In this document: positions 26,601-35,161 of the stretch, in pieces
Position numbering within the stretch: the first letter of the stretch is position 1
Layout: every line of letters starts with the position of its first letter
NCBI GenBank assembly: GCA_947447265.1
Contig: CANFKC010000005.1
Location: 106,967 to 170,966, forward strand
DNA length: 64,000 nucleotides
Reading direction: 5' to 3'
DNA from: Chitinophagaceae bacterium
Lineage (GTDB): Bacteria > Bacteroidota > Bacteroidia > Chitinophagales > Chitinophagaceae
Notes under the pieces: model-generated
Databases searched by the model: none
What the model saw: only the letters and a program-made list of their open reading frames with translations
What the model was told of the DNA's origin: nothing
Made by a program: the position numbers and the translations under genes

Positions 26601-29339
26601 GGCCCATCGGCAGTTTGCCAGGGTCTTGTTATCACTATGGGTAATTCAGTTCCGGGTGGCACATGGAGCAGTAGCAACAGCGCTATCGCAACGGCCGATG
26701 CTACGACAGGTGATGTTACCGGGGTTAGCGGTGGCGGTGTTATTATATCGTATGCTTTAGGTACCGGCTGCTATGCAACAACATCGGTAACAGTAAACCC
26801 AACACCGGCATCTATTTCAGGCGCGCCAGATGTATGCCTAGGGTCTACAACTTTATATTCTGACGGCACAGCCGGAGGCTCATGGAGCACCAGCAGTTCA
26901 AGTATAGCATCAGTAAGCGCCGGTGGCCTTATTACCGGCGTAGGCACGGGCTATGCGACCATTACGTATACTTTAGCTACTGGTTGCCTTACAGCACGCA
27001 CTATACTGGTTAATCCTTTACCAACTGTTATTACGGGTGCTAACAACGTATGCGTAGGTTCTACCACAGCACTTACCGATACCGTTACCGGTGGCTCGTG
27101 GACTACCAGCAGCAGTGCTATAGCATCAGTAGACCTTATAACCGGTATTGTTTCGGGTGTTAGCGCAGGCTCATGCACTATTACCTACACTATTGGTTCT
27201 GGCTGCTTTATTACTATGCCTTTGACGGTTAACCCTTTACCGGCTTCCATCACCGGCACATTCAGCGTTTGCGAATACAGTAACGTAACACTGAGTAATG
27301 CAACCGCAGGTGGCACCTGGACCAGCGCCAACACAGCCATTGCCACTGTTGACCCATCAACGGGAGTTGTTACGGGTATTGCGGCAGGCAGTACGTTCAT
27401 CTACTATACCCTGCCTACAGGCTGTAACCTCAGCGTGGCCTTTACCGTAAATCCTGTTCCGGTGGCAATTACGGGCACCACCTCAGTTTGTGAAGCAGGA
27501 GCAACCACGACATTAAGCGATGCTACCCCCGGCGGCACCTGGACAACCAGCAATGCTGCGATAGCTTCAGTTAACAGCGCATCAGGTGTAGTTACCGGTG
27601 TAACTGCAGGCGCTACCACAATAACCTATACTGTTGCCGGCTGCTATAATACCACAACTGTAACCGTACGTGCATTACCAGGCGCAGGTATTACTCCGCT
27701 TGGTGATACAGTTATTTGCCCCGGCACATTCGTAATACTTACCTCGACCACCGGCACGGGCTATACCTACCAATGGTATAATGGAGCCAGCGTTATTGCA
27801 GGCGAAACGAATTCGTTCTACACCGCTTATGGCGCAGGCAACTACCGTGTATCGGTAACCAATACATTTGGCTGCAATTCACTTTCTATTCCAATGTCAG
27901 TTACCGTGAGTCCATCTACCGCTACAATTACTCCGGGTAGCACTACAACTTTTTGTGTAGGTGGCAGTGTGGCACTTAATGCGAATACCGGCACCGGACT
28001 CACTTACCAGTGGTTGGTAGGCGGCACCGCAATAGCGGGTGCAACCGGCGCAACCTATGCGGCCATTACCAGCGGCAATTACAGTGTTGTGGTTACCAAT
28101 GCGGCAGGTTGCTCGGCAACATCGACAGCAGTAAGCGTTACTGTAATGGCAGCACCTGCAGGAACCGTTACTGTTACCGGCCTGCTTAGCTTCTGCAGTG
28201 GCGACAGCGTATTACTCAGCGCTGATTCGTCAGCAACTGCAACTTACCAGTGGAAATTAGGTGGCACCAACATTGCCGGCGCTACAGACAGAAACTATGT
28301 CGCTTCAACACCAGGCAGCTATACCGTTTATGAAGTGAATGCAGCAGGTTGCAATATTACCTCAACACCCATAACGGTAACAGTCTTCGCATTGCCTTCG
28401 GTAGCTATTTCCGCAGCCGGACCTACTACTTTCTGCATTGGCGGCAGTGTGCTGCTTTCAGTGCCAGCGGTTGCGGGCAATACCTATGTATGGATGAATG
28501 GCGGCACCCCAATTACCGGTGCTACCAACAGTTCTTACCTCGCCACAAATACAAGCAGTATTACCATCAGGGTTACTTCGGCTTCAGGCTGTGTTAATAC
28601 AAGTACTGCACCGGTTAACATTGTAGAAGTATCAGTGCCAAGCGTTATACCAATGACGGCACCTTATTTCTGCTGGGGCGGCAGTGCAACACTGGGTGTA
28701 AGCGTGAGCACATCGGCAGGCGTAACTTACCAATGGCAGAACCTCGGTGTAAATATTGCGGGTGCTACCAACGCCACTTATAATGCAACAACATCGGGCA
28801 GTTATTCCTGCGTTGTATCTGTTGCCGGCGGAGCATGCGTAATAGGCACAGTAGCTGTTGCCGTTACCGAATATCCTTTGCCAAACCCGGTAATTCTTTG
28901 GGATGGTACCCGATTAAAAGTAAGTCCATCGTTTGTTACTTATCAGTGGTTTAAAAATTATACGCCAATTGCTGGTGCAACAAGCTGGTTTATTACACCA
29001 ACTGATACCGGCCGTTATGCGGTGCAGGTTACGGATAGTAATGGCTGCCATTCTATATCGCCTGAATATCCGCTAAACCAACTTAATACAACCGGCATCG
29101 CTACCATTCAGAAAAGCGATGTGCTGATATTCCCTAACCCGGCAGAAAACATAGTACATATTTCAGCTCCGGAAAAAGTAAGGGCGATATTGACTACCAT
29201 CGACGGTAGAAAACTGATGGATGAGGCCAATGCAACCGAACTCAATATCAGTAATCTTGCAAATGGCATGTATATGCTGTTGATTTATGATAAGGAAGGC
29301 AGCATGATCAAAGCCGAAAAACTGACTAAAAACCAGTAG
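23622..29339 (+). CDS. Giant secreted repeat protein with Ig-like domains and T9SS sorting signal
   Basis: The 1905-residue protein starts with a signal peptide (MRKLYVLGFLLLLATSGFAQ). An N-terminal globular region of about 220 residues (CSNGWLSLANSSDYGYF, FLMGYWDDLRG, FTFEWDNFHTY, FQIKLYETTNEIEYCYG) resembles bacterial pre-peptidase or nidogen-like domains. After two irregular Ig-like units come 13 repeats of 70-75 residues (PGAITGPxxVCxGSxxxL...GGTWSSSxxxIATV...GxxTGVSAGxxTITYT...GCxxxxxxTVNPLP). Six Ig-like repeats of about 80 residues follow (CxGGSVxL...TYQWxxxGxxIAGAT...GCxxxS). The end is a type A Por signal (VLIFPNPAENIVHI...NISNLANGMYMLLIYDKEG). Each repeat has two cysteines, so disulfides may stiffen the stalk. 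It is likely an adhesin or matrix protein; the ligand is unknown. Thr, Ser and Gly dominate. Confidence 0.9.
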   Translation: MRKLYVLGFLLLLATSGFAQTAASYSFSAFSRSFSSIVGASGTSSTTAISSDDATLTSISIGFNFTFGCTTYTRLSACSNGWLSLANSSDYGYFNQNTVVAAYAFITPGSGFLMGYWDDLRGNGHTAYYSTTGTAPNRIFTFEWDNFHTYSASGNATFQIKLYETTNEIEYCYGSTSYSGMSATIGIANSTSDYLTLNNRGASPTPSSSTFTTGIGSSPAANQVYKFSPTGSLIVAPTASTPICSGSTLNLNGTLTTGTATSYLWTGPGGYSSTLQNPTRTSATTSMSGTYVFRATSGCGSVTDSVVVRVDTTPTATISGTTTFCSGGSSSITFTGTPGATVVYNINGGSPLTIVLSAGGTATLSTGILTTGSTPTTYTYSLVSDTLGSCYQALSGSAVVTVNPMPGTITGPTSVCEGSTISLGNTSAGGTWTSSNTSIATIGSTTGILGGVSAGIDTVTYTLTGGCSVTSVITVNPQPAAVTGPGAVCEGSVITLSCATTGGTWSSSASGIATVNSTGDVTGVSAGTATISYTLTGGCASTATVTVNRQPGAITGSHSVCIGSTTTLGNSLTGGTWTSSNSSIASIGATSGTVYGVAIGLVTITYAMSTGCQITDTFRVNPMPGAITGPATVCAGSSISLSATPSGGTWSSSAAATASVDASGSVTGVAPGSVTISYTLPGGCYTTQAITVNLSPTAITGPTDVCVGSAITLASSPAGGTWVSTTTSVGTIDASTGVLTGITSGTTVVTYTISSGCSMLRTITVNPLPTPLIGPDTLCVGVTLTYSTSGGSGIWSNTGTTLYYDSFTGVITTVAPGNDTLIFTLMTTGCSVWKAITVDAGPSAIFGTFAVCEGGTAFVYDTSAGGVWSSSDTTIANIDYSGTITGVNAGTVTIYYTQTTARACAAQATFVVNPLPAAIGGPSAVCLNSSITLTNSLAGGTWTSSDASIATITPTGGVLTGIAVGSVTITYTSAAGCEAYKTITVNALPGTITGPSAVCQGLVITMGNSVPGGTWSSSNSAIATADATTGDVTGVSGGGVIISYALGTGCYATTSVTVNPTPASISGAPDVCLGSTTLYSDGTAGGSWSTSSSSIASVSAGGLITGVGTGYATITYTLATGCLTARTILVNPLPTVITGANNVCVGSTTALTDTVTGGSWTTSSSAIASVDLITGIVSGVSAGSCTITYTIGSGCFITMPLTVNPLPASITGTFSVCEYSNVTLSNATAGGTWTSANTAIATVDPSTGVVTGIAAGSTFIYYTLPTGCNLSVAFTVNPVPVAITGTTSVCEAGATTTLSDATPGGTWTTSNAAIASVNSASGVVTGVTAGATTITYTVAGCYNTTTVTVRALPGAGITPLGDTVICPGTFVILTSTTGTGYTYQWYNGASVIAGETNSFYTAYGAGNYRVSVTNTFGCNSLSIPMSVTVSPSTATITPGSTTTFCVGGSVALNANTGTGLTYQWLVGGTAIAGATGATYAAITSGNYSVVVTNAAGCSATSTAVSVTVMAAPAGTVTVTGLLSFCSGDSVLLSADSSATATYQWKLGGTNIAGATDRNYVASTPGSYTVYEVNAAGCNITSTPITVTVFALPSVAISAAGPTTFCIGGSVLLSVPAVAGNTYVWMNGGTPITGATNSSYLATNTSSITIRVTSASGCVNTSTAPVNIVEVSVPSVIPMTAPYFCWGGSATLGVSVSTSAGVTYQWQNLGVNIAGATNATYNATTSGSYSCVVSVAGGACVIGTVAVAVTEYPLPNPVILWDGTRLKVSPSFVTYQWFKNYTPIAGATSWFITPTDTGRYAVQVTDSNGCHSISPEYPLNQLNTTGIATIQKSDVLIFPNPAENIVHISAPEKVRAILTTIDGRKLMDEANATELNISNLANGMYMLLIYDKEGSMIKAEKLTKNQ
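24837..27677 (+). repeat. Thirteen tandem 70-75-residue repeats inside the giant protein
   Basis: About 218 bases per unit. Every unit opens with a proline-led strand, a VC motif and GGTWSSS-like sequence, and closes with TITYT...GC...TVNP. DNA identity between units is only moderate, so the array is old or under diversifying pressure and is not a recent expansion. Unit 6 (starting PTPLIGPDTLC) is the most deviant. Confidence 0.9.
27678..29076 (+). repeat. Six Ig-like repeats with TYQW/AGAT motifs inside the giant protein
   Basis: Units of about 80 residues with a conserved C, a TYQW-type strand, an IAGAT turn and a second C near the end. They are a different family from the 13 repeats before them and place the T9SS signal at the C-terminal tip. 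Confidence 0.85.
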
Positions 29340-29381
29340 TACATTGCCGGGCTTCGGCACTACAATTTTACTTACAAACGA

Positions 29382-29411
29382 AGGCTCTTTTACCTGATGG
29401 TAAAAGAGCCT
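29382..29411 (+). terminator. Rho-independent terminator after the giant protein gene
   Basis: AGGCTCTTTTACC-TGAT-GGTAAAAGAGCCT is a perfect 13-base stem with a four-base loop, followed by TTCTCTTT. It lies 43 bases past the stop codon. Confidence 0.9.
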
Positions 29412-29459
29412 TTCTCTTTGGGAGATGGTTGCAATACCAATCAGACATTAAATCTGCAC

Positions 29460-29563
29460 TAAATAGCTTGTAAAATTAACCACCTCCCCCGAATGAGCGC
29501 CGCTGAAGGAGCGGCGCTCATTCGGGTACTCCTCCTTCAAAAGGAGGAGAGTGTGTAAATAGC
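29460..29563. repeat. Palindromic insertion-like element flanked by 8-bp direct repeats
   Basis: TAAATAGC occurs at 29460-29467 and 29556-29563. Between them is a 17-base perfect stem (29488-29504 with 29510-29526, loop GAAGG), rich in GCGCC, and a second hairpin CTCCTCCTT/AGGAGGAG with loop CAAA. The layout resembles a small non-autonomous palindromic element with a target duplication. No transposase is nearby. Confidence 0.5.
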
Positions 29564-29643
29564 GCAAGGTGTTATTTAAATGTCTAAGCGGCTATTATTT
29601 TGAAGTCCTTCGGACTATGCCGGTTCTAAAAGTTGTACTGATA

Positions 29644-32600
29644 TTATCCCTGCAAAAAACCTATCAGACTATCTCTGCTGAGCGTAACAGGAAGACCTTC
29701 ATTGGCACCCACAAGATCGCTGGCCAGCATGGTTTTTGACTCCTGTAGTTGTTGAATCTTCTCTTCAATTGTATCCGAACAAATCAAGCGCACTGCAACT
29801 ACATTTTTCCTTTGCCCAATGCGATACACCCTGTCAATAGCCTGGTTTTCTACAGCGGGATTCCACCATGGGTCAACTATATACACATAGTCTGCTGCAG
29901 TAAGGTTAAGGCCCGTGCCGCCGGCTTTAAGGCTGATCAAAAAAACGCGGATATCGTCATTTTCCTGAAACTCATTGACCACCTGCTTCCTGTTGGTAGT
30001 TGCCCCGGTTAGGTAGCTATAGGTTATGTTGCGTTGTATGAGTTCGGATTTAATAATATCGAGCATTCCCACAAATTGCGAGAACACCAGTATTTTATGC
30101 ACCGGCGACTTGTTTTCAATTTCCGACATCAGCACCTCAACTTTTGCTGCCGATGCTGACGCAAATTTTTCTTGCCGCAACAAGGCTGGTGCATTGCATA
30201 TCTGCCGCAACCTTGTCAGGCCCTTTAAAACATTGACTGAATTTTTCGGCAGCTCCTTGTCGGTAATAGCGCATATAAAATCGCGGAATTCTTTTTCGTA
30301 GGCATCATAAACGGCACGCTGGTCGGGCTGCATCTCGCAGCATAATACCATCTCTGTCTTTTCGGGTAGTTCTGTAGCCACCTGCGCTTTTTTGCGCCTC
30401 AGTACAAACGGGCTTATTTTGGCTTTCAGCTCATTCAGGGTCCATGTACGGTCAAATTTATCAACGGGCGTAGCATAAATATCGCGGAAATAGCGCCGGT
30501 TACCGAGGAGGCCAGGGCACGCAAATGACAACTGTCCGTACAAGTCAAACGTATTATTTTCGAGCGGTGTACCTGTAATAACTATGCGGTTGCGGGAACT
30601 AAGCTTTATGGCAGCCTTATATCGCTCTGAATCAGGGTTCTTAATGTTTTGAGACTCGTCAAGAAATACATAATTGAACTTATACTTCTGCAAGAAGGTG
30701 ATATCCGCAAGCAAGGTGCCGTAAGTAGTAATAACCAGTTCAAATTGATCAAAATTGCTGGTGTTAGTTACGCGGTTGCTGCCCACCAGCGTCAGCACCT
30801 TAATTGATGGTGCAAACTTATCTATTTCGGCCTTCCAGTTAAAAACAAGCGATGACGGAACAACCAGCAGATTAGTATTGTGGGCAACTTTAGCGCGCTG
30901 CGATAATATAAAAGCTATTACCTGTATGGTCTTTCCCAGGCCCATGTCATCAGCGAGGCAACCACCAAAATTAAGATCGTCTAAAAAGTTAAGCCATTTC
31001 AATCCCTCCATCTGGTAGGGCCTGAGCGTGGCATTTAAACCCACTGGTAACGGCACGTCTGCCGCTGTAAAATTCGCAATCTTATTTCGGTAGGTTTCAA
31101 TATCATGGCGGACACTTTCATCCAGCATTTCGTCGTCAAAAATTTCTGAGAGGGAATCAAAACTCATTTTCGGCAGGCAAAGCAAATCGTCTTCGGTAAA
31201 GTCAGCCGCATTGAAGTAGCGGGAAAATTTTTCTACCCACTCCGTTGGCAGAATACCTTGTGTACCGTCATCGAGCGTAACGTATCTGCTCTTGCTTTGC
31301 ACCGCTTTGGCCAACTTTTTCAATGATGCTTTCTTCTTGCCAAACCTTACATTAACTTCTGTATTGAACCAGTTGATGCCACTGGTGACTTTTATGCTTA
31401 CTTCTGCCTTGTTCGGGTTCAGTTTATTGTTCTTAATGTCGTTAAAACCTAGAACAGCAATGCCATGATCGCGCCATGACTCAAACGTACTAAGAAACCA
31501 CTCTTCGTCAAGGAATAGACTCTTGTGCAGGTAAAAATCTTTCAGGTCATTATCTAGTTGTTCCAGAAAATCAGGATGCTGTTGTACCAGCATTGCAACA
31601 AATTTTATTTCCGCATCATTATCGCGCTGTACCAGAAAGTCTTTACCATGTTCATCCCTGCCATAGACCTGTTTTTTACTGCGCACTGGTATTTCTACAT
31701 CGCCATATTTAATTACTGGCATTAAAACTACATGTGCACCAGAATCAGACAGGTAAATGATCTTCTCCGGCGCTGCATTGAAGCCCTGCTGCGTAAGTTG
31801 CCGCGGAGTAGCCTTTTGTATGTAGGTGTAATTTATGCCGGCACCGGTTTCAATCTTATCGAGCAACAGGCTCTTCAGGGTATCAAATTTGCTATGATGC
31901 ACCATTACCTCACCACCCTTTCTTTTAAAGAAATTTACGGCCTGTATGAGCTGTAAACCGGTTGCCAGATAAAAATTACCATCGCTTACCACAAAGTAAT
32001 TCAGTTCGGTTGTTATGTCTTTTATGTTGCGTACCGTACCGTTAATTTCCAGGTAGCCTGTCCATATAAAAAACGGTGGTTTATCGGTTACAGTATACGT
32101 TATCTTACTTTTCAGTAGCTCAAGCCTGATTGGTATCAGCGCTGCTGCAACTATGCTTTCAGATACGTCGCTATTGTGGTAATAAACGGGTAGACCAAGG
32201 GGATTCTGTACAATTGATGCCAACGCGTTAATGTCAGCATTTGAGGTTTTAGTATCGCTCTTATTTTCAAAACCAGCTATAGCAGTAAAAAACTTCACCT
32301 GCGCTGTATCGGTAGTGCTCCATATAAGTTCCTGCGCTTCAATACGGGCCAGCGGATTCTTTAGCTTTCCTTCCTTTGTTGTTTGCGCTTCATACAGCTC
32401 CACTACCAGGTTTTTGTAAAACTTATGTCGCCGCAACACAATGCAACGCGTAACTGGGCCGGGGTCTGTATTGGGAAACGCACTGGCAGTTTGTGGCAAT
32501 AAAATATCGGCCAGTAAGCTAATACTATCTGCAGTTACAGGTAATAGCGATAATTGTTTGGGTGTAAATACGGTCTTGTTAGCGGTGTAGGCAGAATTGA

Positions 32601-33018
32601 AGAAAAGGTCGAGATCCGGCTCGTGCTCCAGACCGTATTCGGGCGCAGGCACCATGAGTCTTTTTCTGCGCAATACGGTATCAAAGAACAGCCTTATTTC
32701 GTCGTTGCTGCTAATGGTGTGCAATACCAACGACTGAAAATCACAAATCCTGCCACTATCGGCACCGCAGTTACAGAGCAGTGTGAGTTGCTCCCGCTGG
32801 TTGAGCACTGTCACTTCGACTGCGTAATTGGCGGCCTGCACATAGCTGAACACCCCTGTGTCAGGCTCCAAAAGTACAACTGAGAGCTGCTTCTCGCTCA
32901 GTCCCCCGGCAATCCAACCTTCTGTATACAACTCCCCTGCCTGCGGAAAACTTCCGGCAGGCTGGCCTATTGCAAATATGTGCTCGTTGTTATTGTTGCT
33001 ACCGGTGAACCTATCCAT
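29644..33018 (-). CDS. SNF2/Rad54-family DEAD/DEAH-box helicase
   Basis: The 1124-residue protein has a long N-terminal half and a C-terminal SNF2 motor. Motor motifs are GLGKTIQV (I), TYGTLL (Ia region), DESQ (II, in FLDESQNIKNPDSERYKA), TGTPLENN (III), LVFSQFVGMLDII (IV), SLKAGGTGLNLTAADYV (V) and AIDRVYRIGQRKNV (VI). Near residues 75-95 CNCGADSGRIC may be a degenerate SWIM zinc finger, a feature of bacterial SNF2 proteins (HepA/RapA-like or SWIM type). Such proteins translocate on double-stranded DNA and remodel DNA-protein complexes, including RNA polymerase. The gene is alone on its transcript with the small genes at 33131-33789 upstream. The start ATG 33018 precedes a short non-conserved leader. 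Confidence 0.92.
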   Translation of the reverse strand: MDRFTGSNNNNEHIFAIGQPAGSFPQAGELYTEGWIAGGLSEKQLSVVLLEPDTGVFSYVQAANYAVEVTVLNQREQLTLLCNCGADSGRICDFQSLVLHTISSNDEIRLFFDTVLRRKRLMVPAPEYGLEHEPDLDLFFNSAYTANKTVFTPKQLSLLPVTADSISLLADILLPQTASAFPNTDPGPVTRCIVLRRHKFYKNLVVELYEAQTTKEGKLKNPLARIEAQELIWSTTDTAQVKFFTAIAGFENKSDTKTSNADINALASIVQNPLGLPVYYHNSDVSESIVAAALIPIRLELLKSKITYTVTDKPPFFIWTGYLEINGTVRNIKDITTELNYFVVSDGNFYLATGLQLIQAVNFFKRKGGEVMVHHSKFDTLKSLLLDKIETGAGINYTYIQKATPRQLTQQGFNAAPEKIIYLSDSGAHVVLMPVIKYGDVEIPVRSKKQVYGRDEHGKDFLVQRDNDAEIKFVAMLVQQHPDFLEQLDNDLKDFYLHKSLFLDEEWFLSTFESWRDHGIAVLGFNDIKNNKLNPNKAEVSIKVTSGINWFNTEVNVRFGKKKASLKKLAKAVQSKSRYVTLDDGTQGILPTEWVEKFSRYFNAADFTEDDLLCLPKMSFDSLSEIFDDEMLDESVRHDIETYRNKIANFTAADVPLPVGLNATLRPYQMEGLKWLNFLDDLNFGGCLADDMGLGKTIQVIAFILSQRAKVAHNTNLLVVPSSLVFNWKAEIDKFAPSIKVLTLVGSNRVTNTSNFDQFELVITTYGTLLADITFLQKYKFNYVFLDESQNIKNPDSERYKAAIKLSSRNRIVITGTPLENNTFDLYGQLSFACPGLLGNRRYFRDIYATPVDKFDRTWTLNELKAKISPFVLRRKKAQVATELPEKTEMVLCCEMQPDQRAVYDAYEKEFRDFICAITDKELPKNSVNVLKGLTRLRQICNAPALLRQEKFASASAAKVEVLMSEIENKSPVHKILVFSQFVGMLDIIKSELIQRNITYSYLTGATTNRKQVVNEFQENDDIRVFLISLKAGGTGLNLTAADYVYIVDPWWNPAVENQAIDRVYRIGQRKNVVAVRLICSDTIEEKIQQLQESKTMLASDLVGANEGLPVTLSRDSLIGFLQG

Positions 33019-33130
33019 TAACGCCTAAAAGAAAGCAAATGTCTTGCTATTACTTAAAACTATCTAATAAATAACTGACGAAAAGGAAATATTGCCTACA
33101 TCGAATATATGGCCCTCCAAATTGCTTTGC

Positions 33131-33331
33131 TCAACTGATTCGTTCGGCATTTTTGGGCTTTGACAGCCATACCAGCAAAAGGGCAGAAAGAGCGCCGGAC
33201 ACTGCCCCAACCAGTAATACCTTCATAAAACCAACCGCCTTATTGCGGCCTGATAATGCCAGCAGCAAACTGAGTAATGTGTTAAGGCCAACTGCCACCG
33301 TAAGCACAACCAACAATGTGTTATTTCCCAT
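33131..33331 (-). CDS. Small two-TM membrane protein
   Basis: The 66-residue product has helices near residues 5-25 and 34-55 separated by SGRNKAVGF, with a short charged tail KPKNAERIS. The hydrophobicity and codon use look like a real gene, and it sits 20 bases downstream of the lipoprotein gene on the same strand. No family was recognised. Confidence 0.55.
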   Translation of the reverse strand: MGNNTLLVVLTVAVGLNTLLSLLLALSGRNKAVGFMKVLLVGAVSGALSALLLVWLSKPKNAERIS

Positions 33332-33351
33332 TTTATATTTCCGGGTAAGGG

Positions 33352-33789
33352 TTAGTCAATAATATGCGCGACGTCTGTCAATACAAAGTTATAATTCCCT
33401 GTGCTTGAATCAATGCGGAAACTCAACCCGTCCAGCTCAGCGCCGGAAAAGCCACCGCCCTTTACATCTTTATAGTGCTTTATACGAAAGCCACCTGCGG
33501 CACTGTCGGTTATATCTAATATCCCCTTTGCGCAAAGCCCTTCTCCCTGTGCGAACATGCCCATATAAATTCTGCCGTTCTCTTCTATGTAATTATCTAT
33601 CCAGAACCTGGTTTTTCCGGGTGCTTGCCTGTTTAATTGCTTCACCAGTTCTGCCTTGTATTCTTTTGATGCTACCGGATATTTATCAAAAACCGGGTTA
33701 ATGTTTTTACAAGCCGGCCGATCGCATGATGCAACTGCTACAACTGCGACGGTAAAAAGCAGTAATGTTAATAAGGAACGTATTTGCAT
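33352..33789 (-). CDS. Putative lipoprotein, unknown function
   Basis: From ATG 33789 the 145-residue product starts MQIRSLLTLLLFTVAVVAVASC, a lipoprotein signal with the lipobox VASC. The mature part has KNINPVFDKYPVASKEYKAELVKQL, FWIDNYIEENGRIYMGMFAQGEGLC and FRIKHYKDVKGGGFSGAELDGLSFR. It is probably attached to the outer membrane on the periplasmic side, since the residues after the lipid Cys (DRPA) have no special export signal that I recognise. An upstream start at 33849 would precede the lipobox by 20 residues and is rejected. The domain is not one I can name. Confidence 0.75.
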   Translation of the reverse strand: MQIRSLLTLLLFTVAVVAVASCDRPACKNINPVFDKYPVASKEYKAELVKQLNRQAPGKTRFWIDNYIEENGRIYMGMFAQGEGLCAKGILDITDSAAGGFRIKHYKDVKGGGFSGAELDGLSFRIDSSTGNYNFVLTDVAHIID

Positions 33790-33900
33790 AGTTACAGATC
33801 TGCTTTTCGACAGGTTACCAAAATAGACAGGTGCAATAATAACTTTCATTTTGAGTTCTTATTGTACAAATCTCCCTAACTTTATAAAAATGCTTTAGCT

Positions 33901-34071
33901 ATGAAAACCGGAGTCTGGAACCAGATACTTACCTACCTGTATATCCGCAAACGCGATCCAAATGACCCTAAGAAAATTGACCTGACGCTGATGCATGGCA
34001 TGAACCGCATTTCTTTGTTCATGTTTCTCATTGGTATTATTGTTATGATCGTGAAACTGATCAGGAGATAA
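33901..34071 (+). CDS. Small membrane protein, resembles DUF6728
   Basis: A 56-residue frame from ATG 33901 to TAA, too short for routine gene lists. It reads QILTYLYIRKRDPNDPKKI, then LMHGMNRISLFMFLIGIIVMI, a basic cytoplasmic start with a single C-terminal TM. The RKRDPN and MHGMNRIS motifs look like a small conserved Bacteroidota family that I believe is DUF6728, though this was not checked. Its last 11 bases overlap the 3' end of lpxB in the convergent direction. Function unknown. Confidence 0.65.
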   Translation: MKTGVWNQILTYLYIRKRDPNDPKKIDLTLMHGMNRISLFMFLIGIIVMIVKLIRR

Positions 34072-35158
34072 GGGAAATTATCTCAGCTGCGGCACCATCA
34101 GAGGCGTGGCTATTGCCCAGTTTATGCCATAGTTCCGCATAGTCTTTTCGCATGGCTGCCTTATAGGCATTATCTTCCAGCAGCCTGCTCAGCTCGGCCT
34201 TCAGGTTAGTTTCGTTCAATTCGTCCTGTATCAATTCTTTTATCACCGGCTTATCCATTATCAGGTTCACCAGCGATATATACTTTACTTTCACCAGCTT
34301 TTTAGCCAGCCAGAACGACAGTGCATTGCCTTTATAGCAAACTACTTCGGGCACCGCAAAAAGGGCAGTTTCCAGCGTAGCAGTGCCACTGGTTACCAGG
34401 GCAGCTTTTGCCTGGCGCAGCAGGTTGTAAGTACCACCTTTAACCAATGTCACCGGCGCACTACCTATCATATCTTTATAAAGTTCATCGGGCTGCGATG
34501 GTGCCTGGGCAATTACAAAACTGTATTGCGGAAAATGCTGCACCATTTGCAGCATTACGGGCAGCTTAGCCTTAATTTCCTGTGAACGGCTGCCGGGAAG
34601 TATAGCTACCAATGGCTTATCAGCTAACTGCTGCTGTATAGGTTTGCATTTCTCTTCGTTCACCACCTCAATAAGCGGGTGACCAACATAGGCAACATCA
34701 TAATTCCACTTTTTATAAAAGTCTTTTTCAAATGGCAGTATCACTATCATCCGGTCCACATCGCGCTTTATCTGTACTACGCGCTTTTCTTTCCAGGCCC
34801 AAACCTGGGGCGATATATAGTAAGCAACCTTTATACCCTGCTCTTTAGCCCACTTAGCAATGCGCAAGTTAAAACCGGGATAGTCAATCAATACCAGCAC
34901 ATCAGGCTTGTATTGGGCTATATCGGCCTTACAGAATGTAATATTTTTGAAAATGGTAGGCAGGTGGGTGATTACTTCCACAAAACCCATAAACGCCAGT
35001 TCGCGGTAGTGTTTTACAAGCGTAGCTCCAGCAGCCTGCATTTTATTGCCACCCCAGCAGCGAATGTCAGCATGCGCATCCTGCCGGTGCAATGCCTTTA
35101 TCAGGTTACTTCCATGCAGGTCGCCACTGGCCTCACCGGCTATAATGTAGTAGCGCAT
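34061..35158 (-). CDS. lpxB: Lipid-A-disaccharide synthase
   Basis: LpxB joins UDP-2,3-diacylglucosamine and lipid X to form the lipid A disaccharide at the inner membrane. The 365 residues match the GT19 family: RYYIIAGEASGDLHGSNLIKAL at the start, GGNKMQAAGA, LVLIDYPGFNLRIAKWAKEQ, YYISPQVWAWKEKRV, the phosphate-binding VAILPGSRSQEIKAKLP, LVTSGTATLETALFAVPEVV and KYISLVNLI. The start ATG 35158 matches family N-termini exactly. It lies three bases downstream of a small membrane protein gene. It overlaps the small plus-strand gene at 33901-34071 by 11 bases at its 3' end. Confidence 0.97.
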   Translation of the reverse strand: MRYYIIAGEASGDLHGSNLIKALHRQDAHADIRCWGGNKMQAAGATLVKHYRELAFMGFVEVITHLPTIFKNITFCKADIAQYKPDVLVLIDYPGFNLRIAKWAKEQGIKVAYYISPQVWAWKEKRVVQIKRDVDRMIVILPFEKDFYKKWNYDVAYVGHPLIEVVNEEKCKPIQQQLADKPLVAILPGSRSQEIKAKLPVMLQMVQHFPQYSFVIAQAPSQPDELYKDMIGSAPVTLVKGGTYNLLRQAKAALVTSGTATLETALFAVPEVVCYKGNALSFWLAKKLVKVKYISLVNLIMDKPVIKELIQDELNETNLKAELSRLLEDNAYKAAMRKDYAELWHKLGNSHASDGAAAEIISLIS

Positions 35159-35161
35159 ACC

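Larger units (their letters stand above)
29340..29643. other. Gene-free intergenic region with terminator and palindromic element
   Basis: About 300 bases between the convergent giant-protein and helicase genes. It holds a strong terminator (29382-29411), a palindromic element flanked by 8-base direct repeats (29460-29563) and a weak 5-base hairpin at 29614-29626. No coding signal is seen. Confidence 0.7.

Noticed and set aside
24837..27677. Antisense open frames in the giant gene (several 60-80 codon minus-strand frames)
   Set aside because: They are shadows caused by the biased repeat codons; they share no signal peptide, RBS or family and repeat with the same period as the coding strand.
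29614..29626. AGTCC-TTC-GGACT hairpin after the helicase gene
   Set aside because: A five-base stem without a T-run is too weak to call as a terminator.
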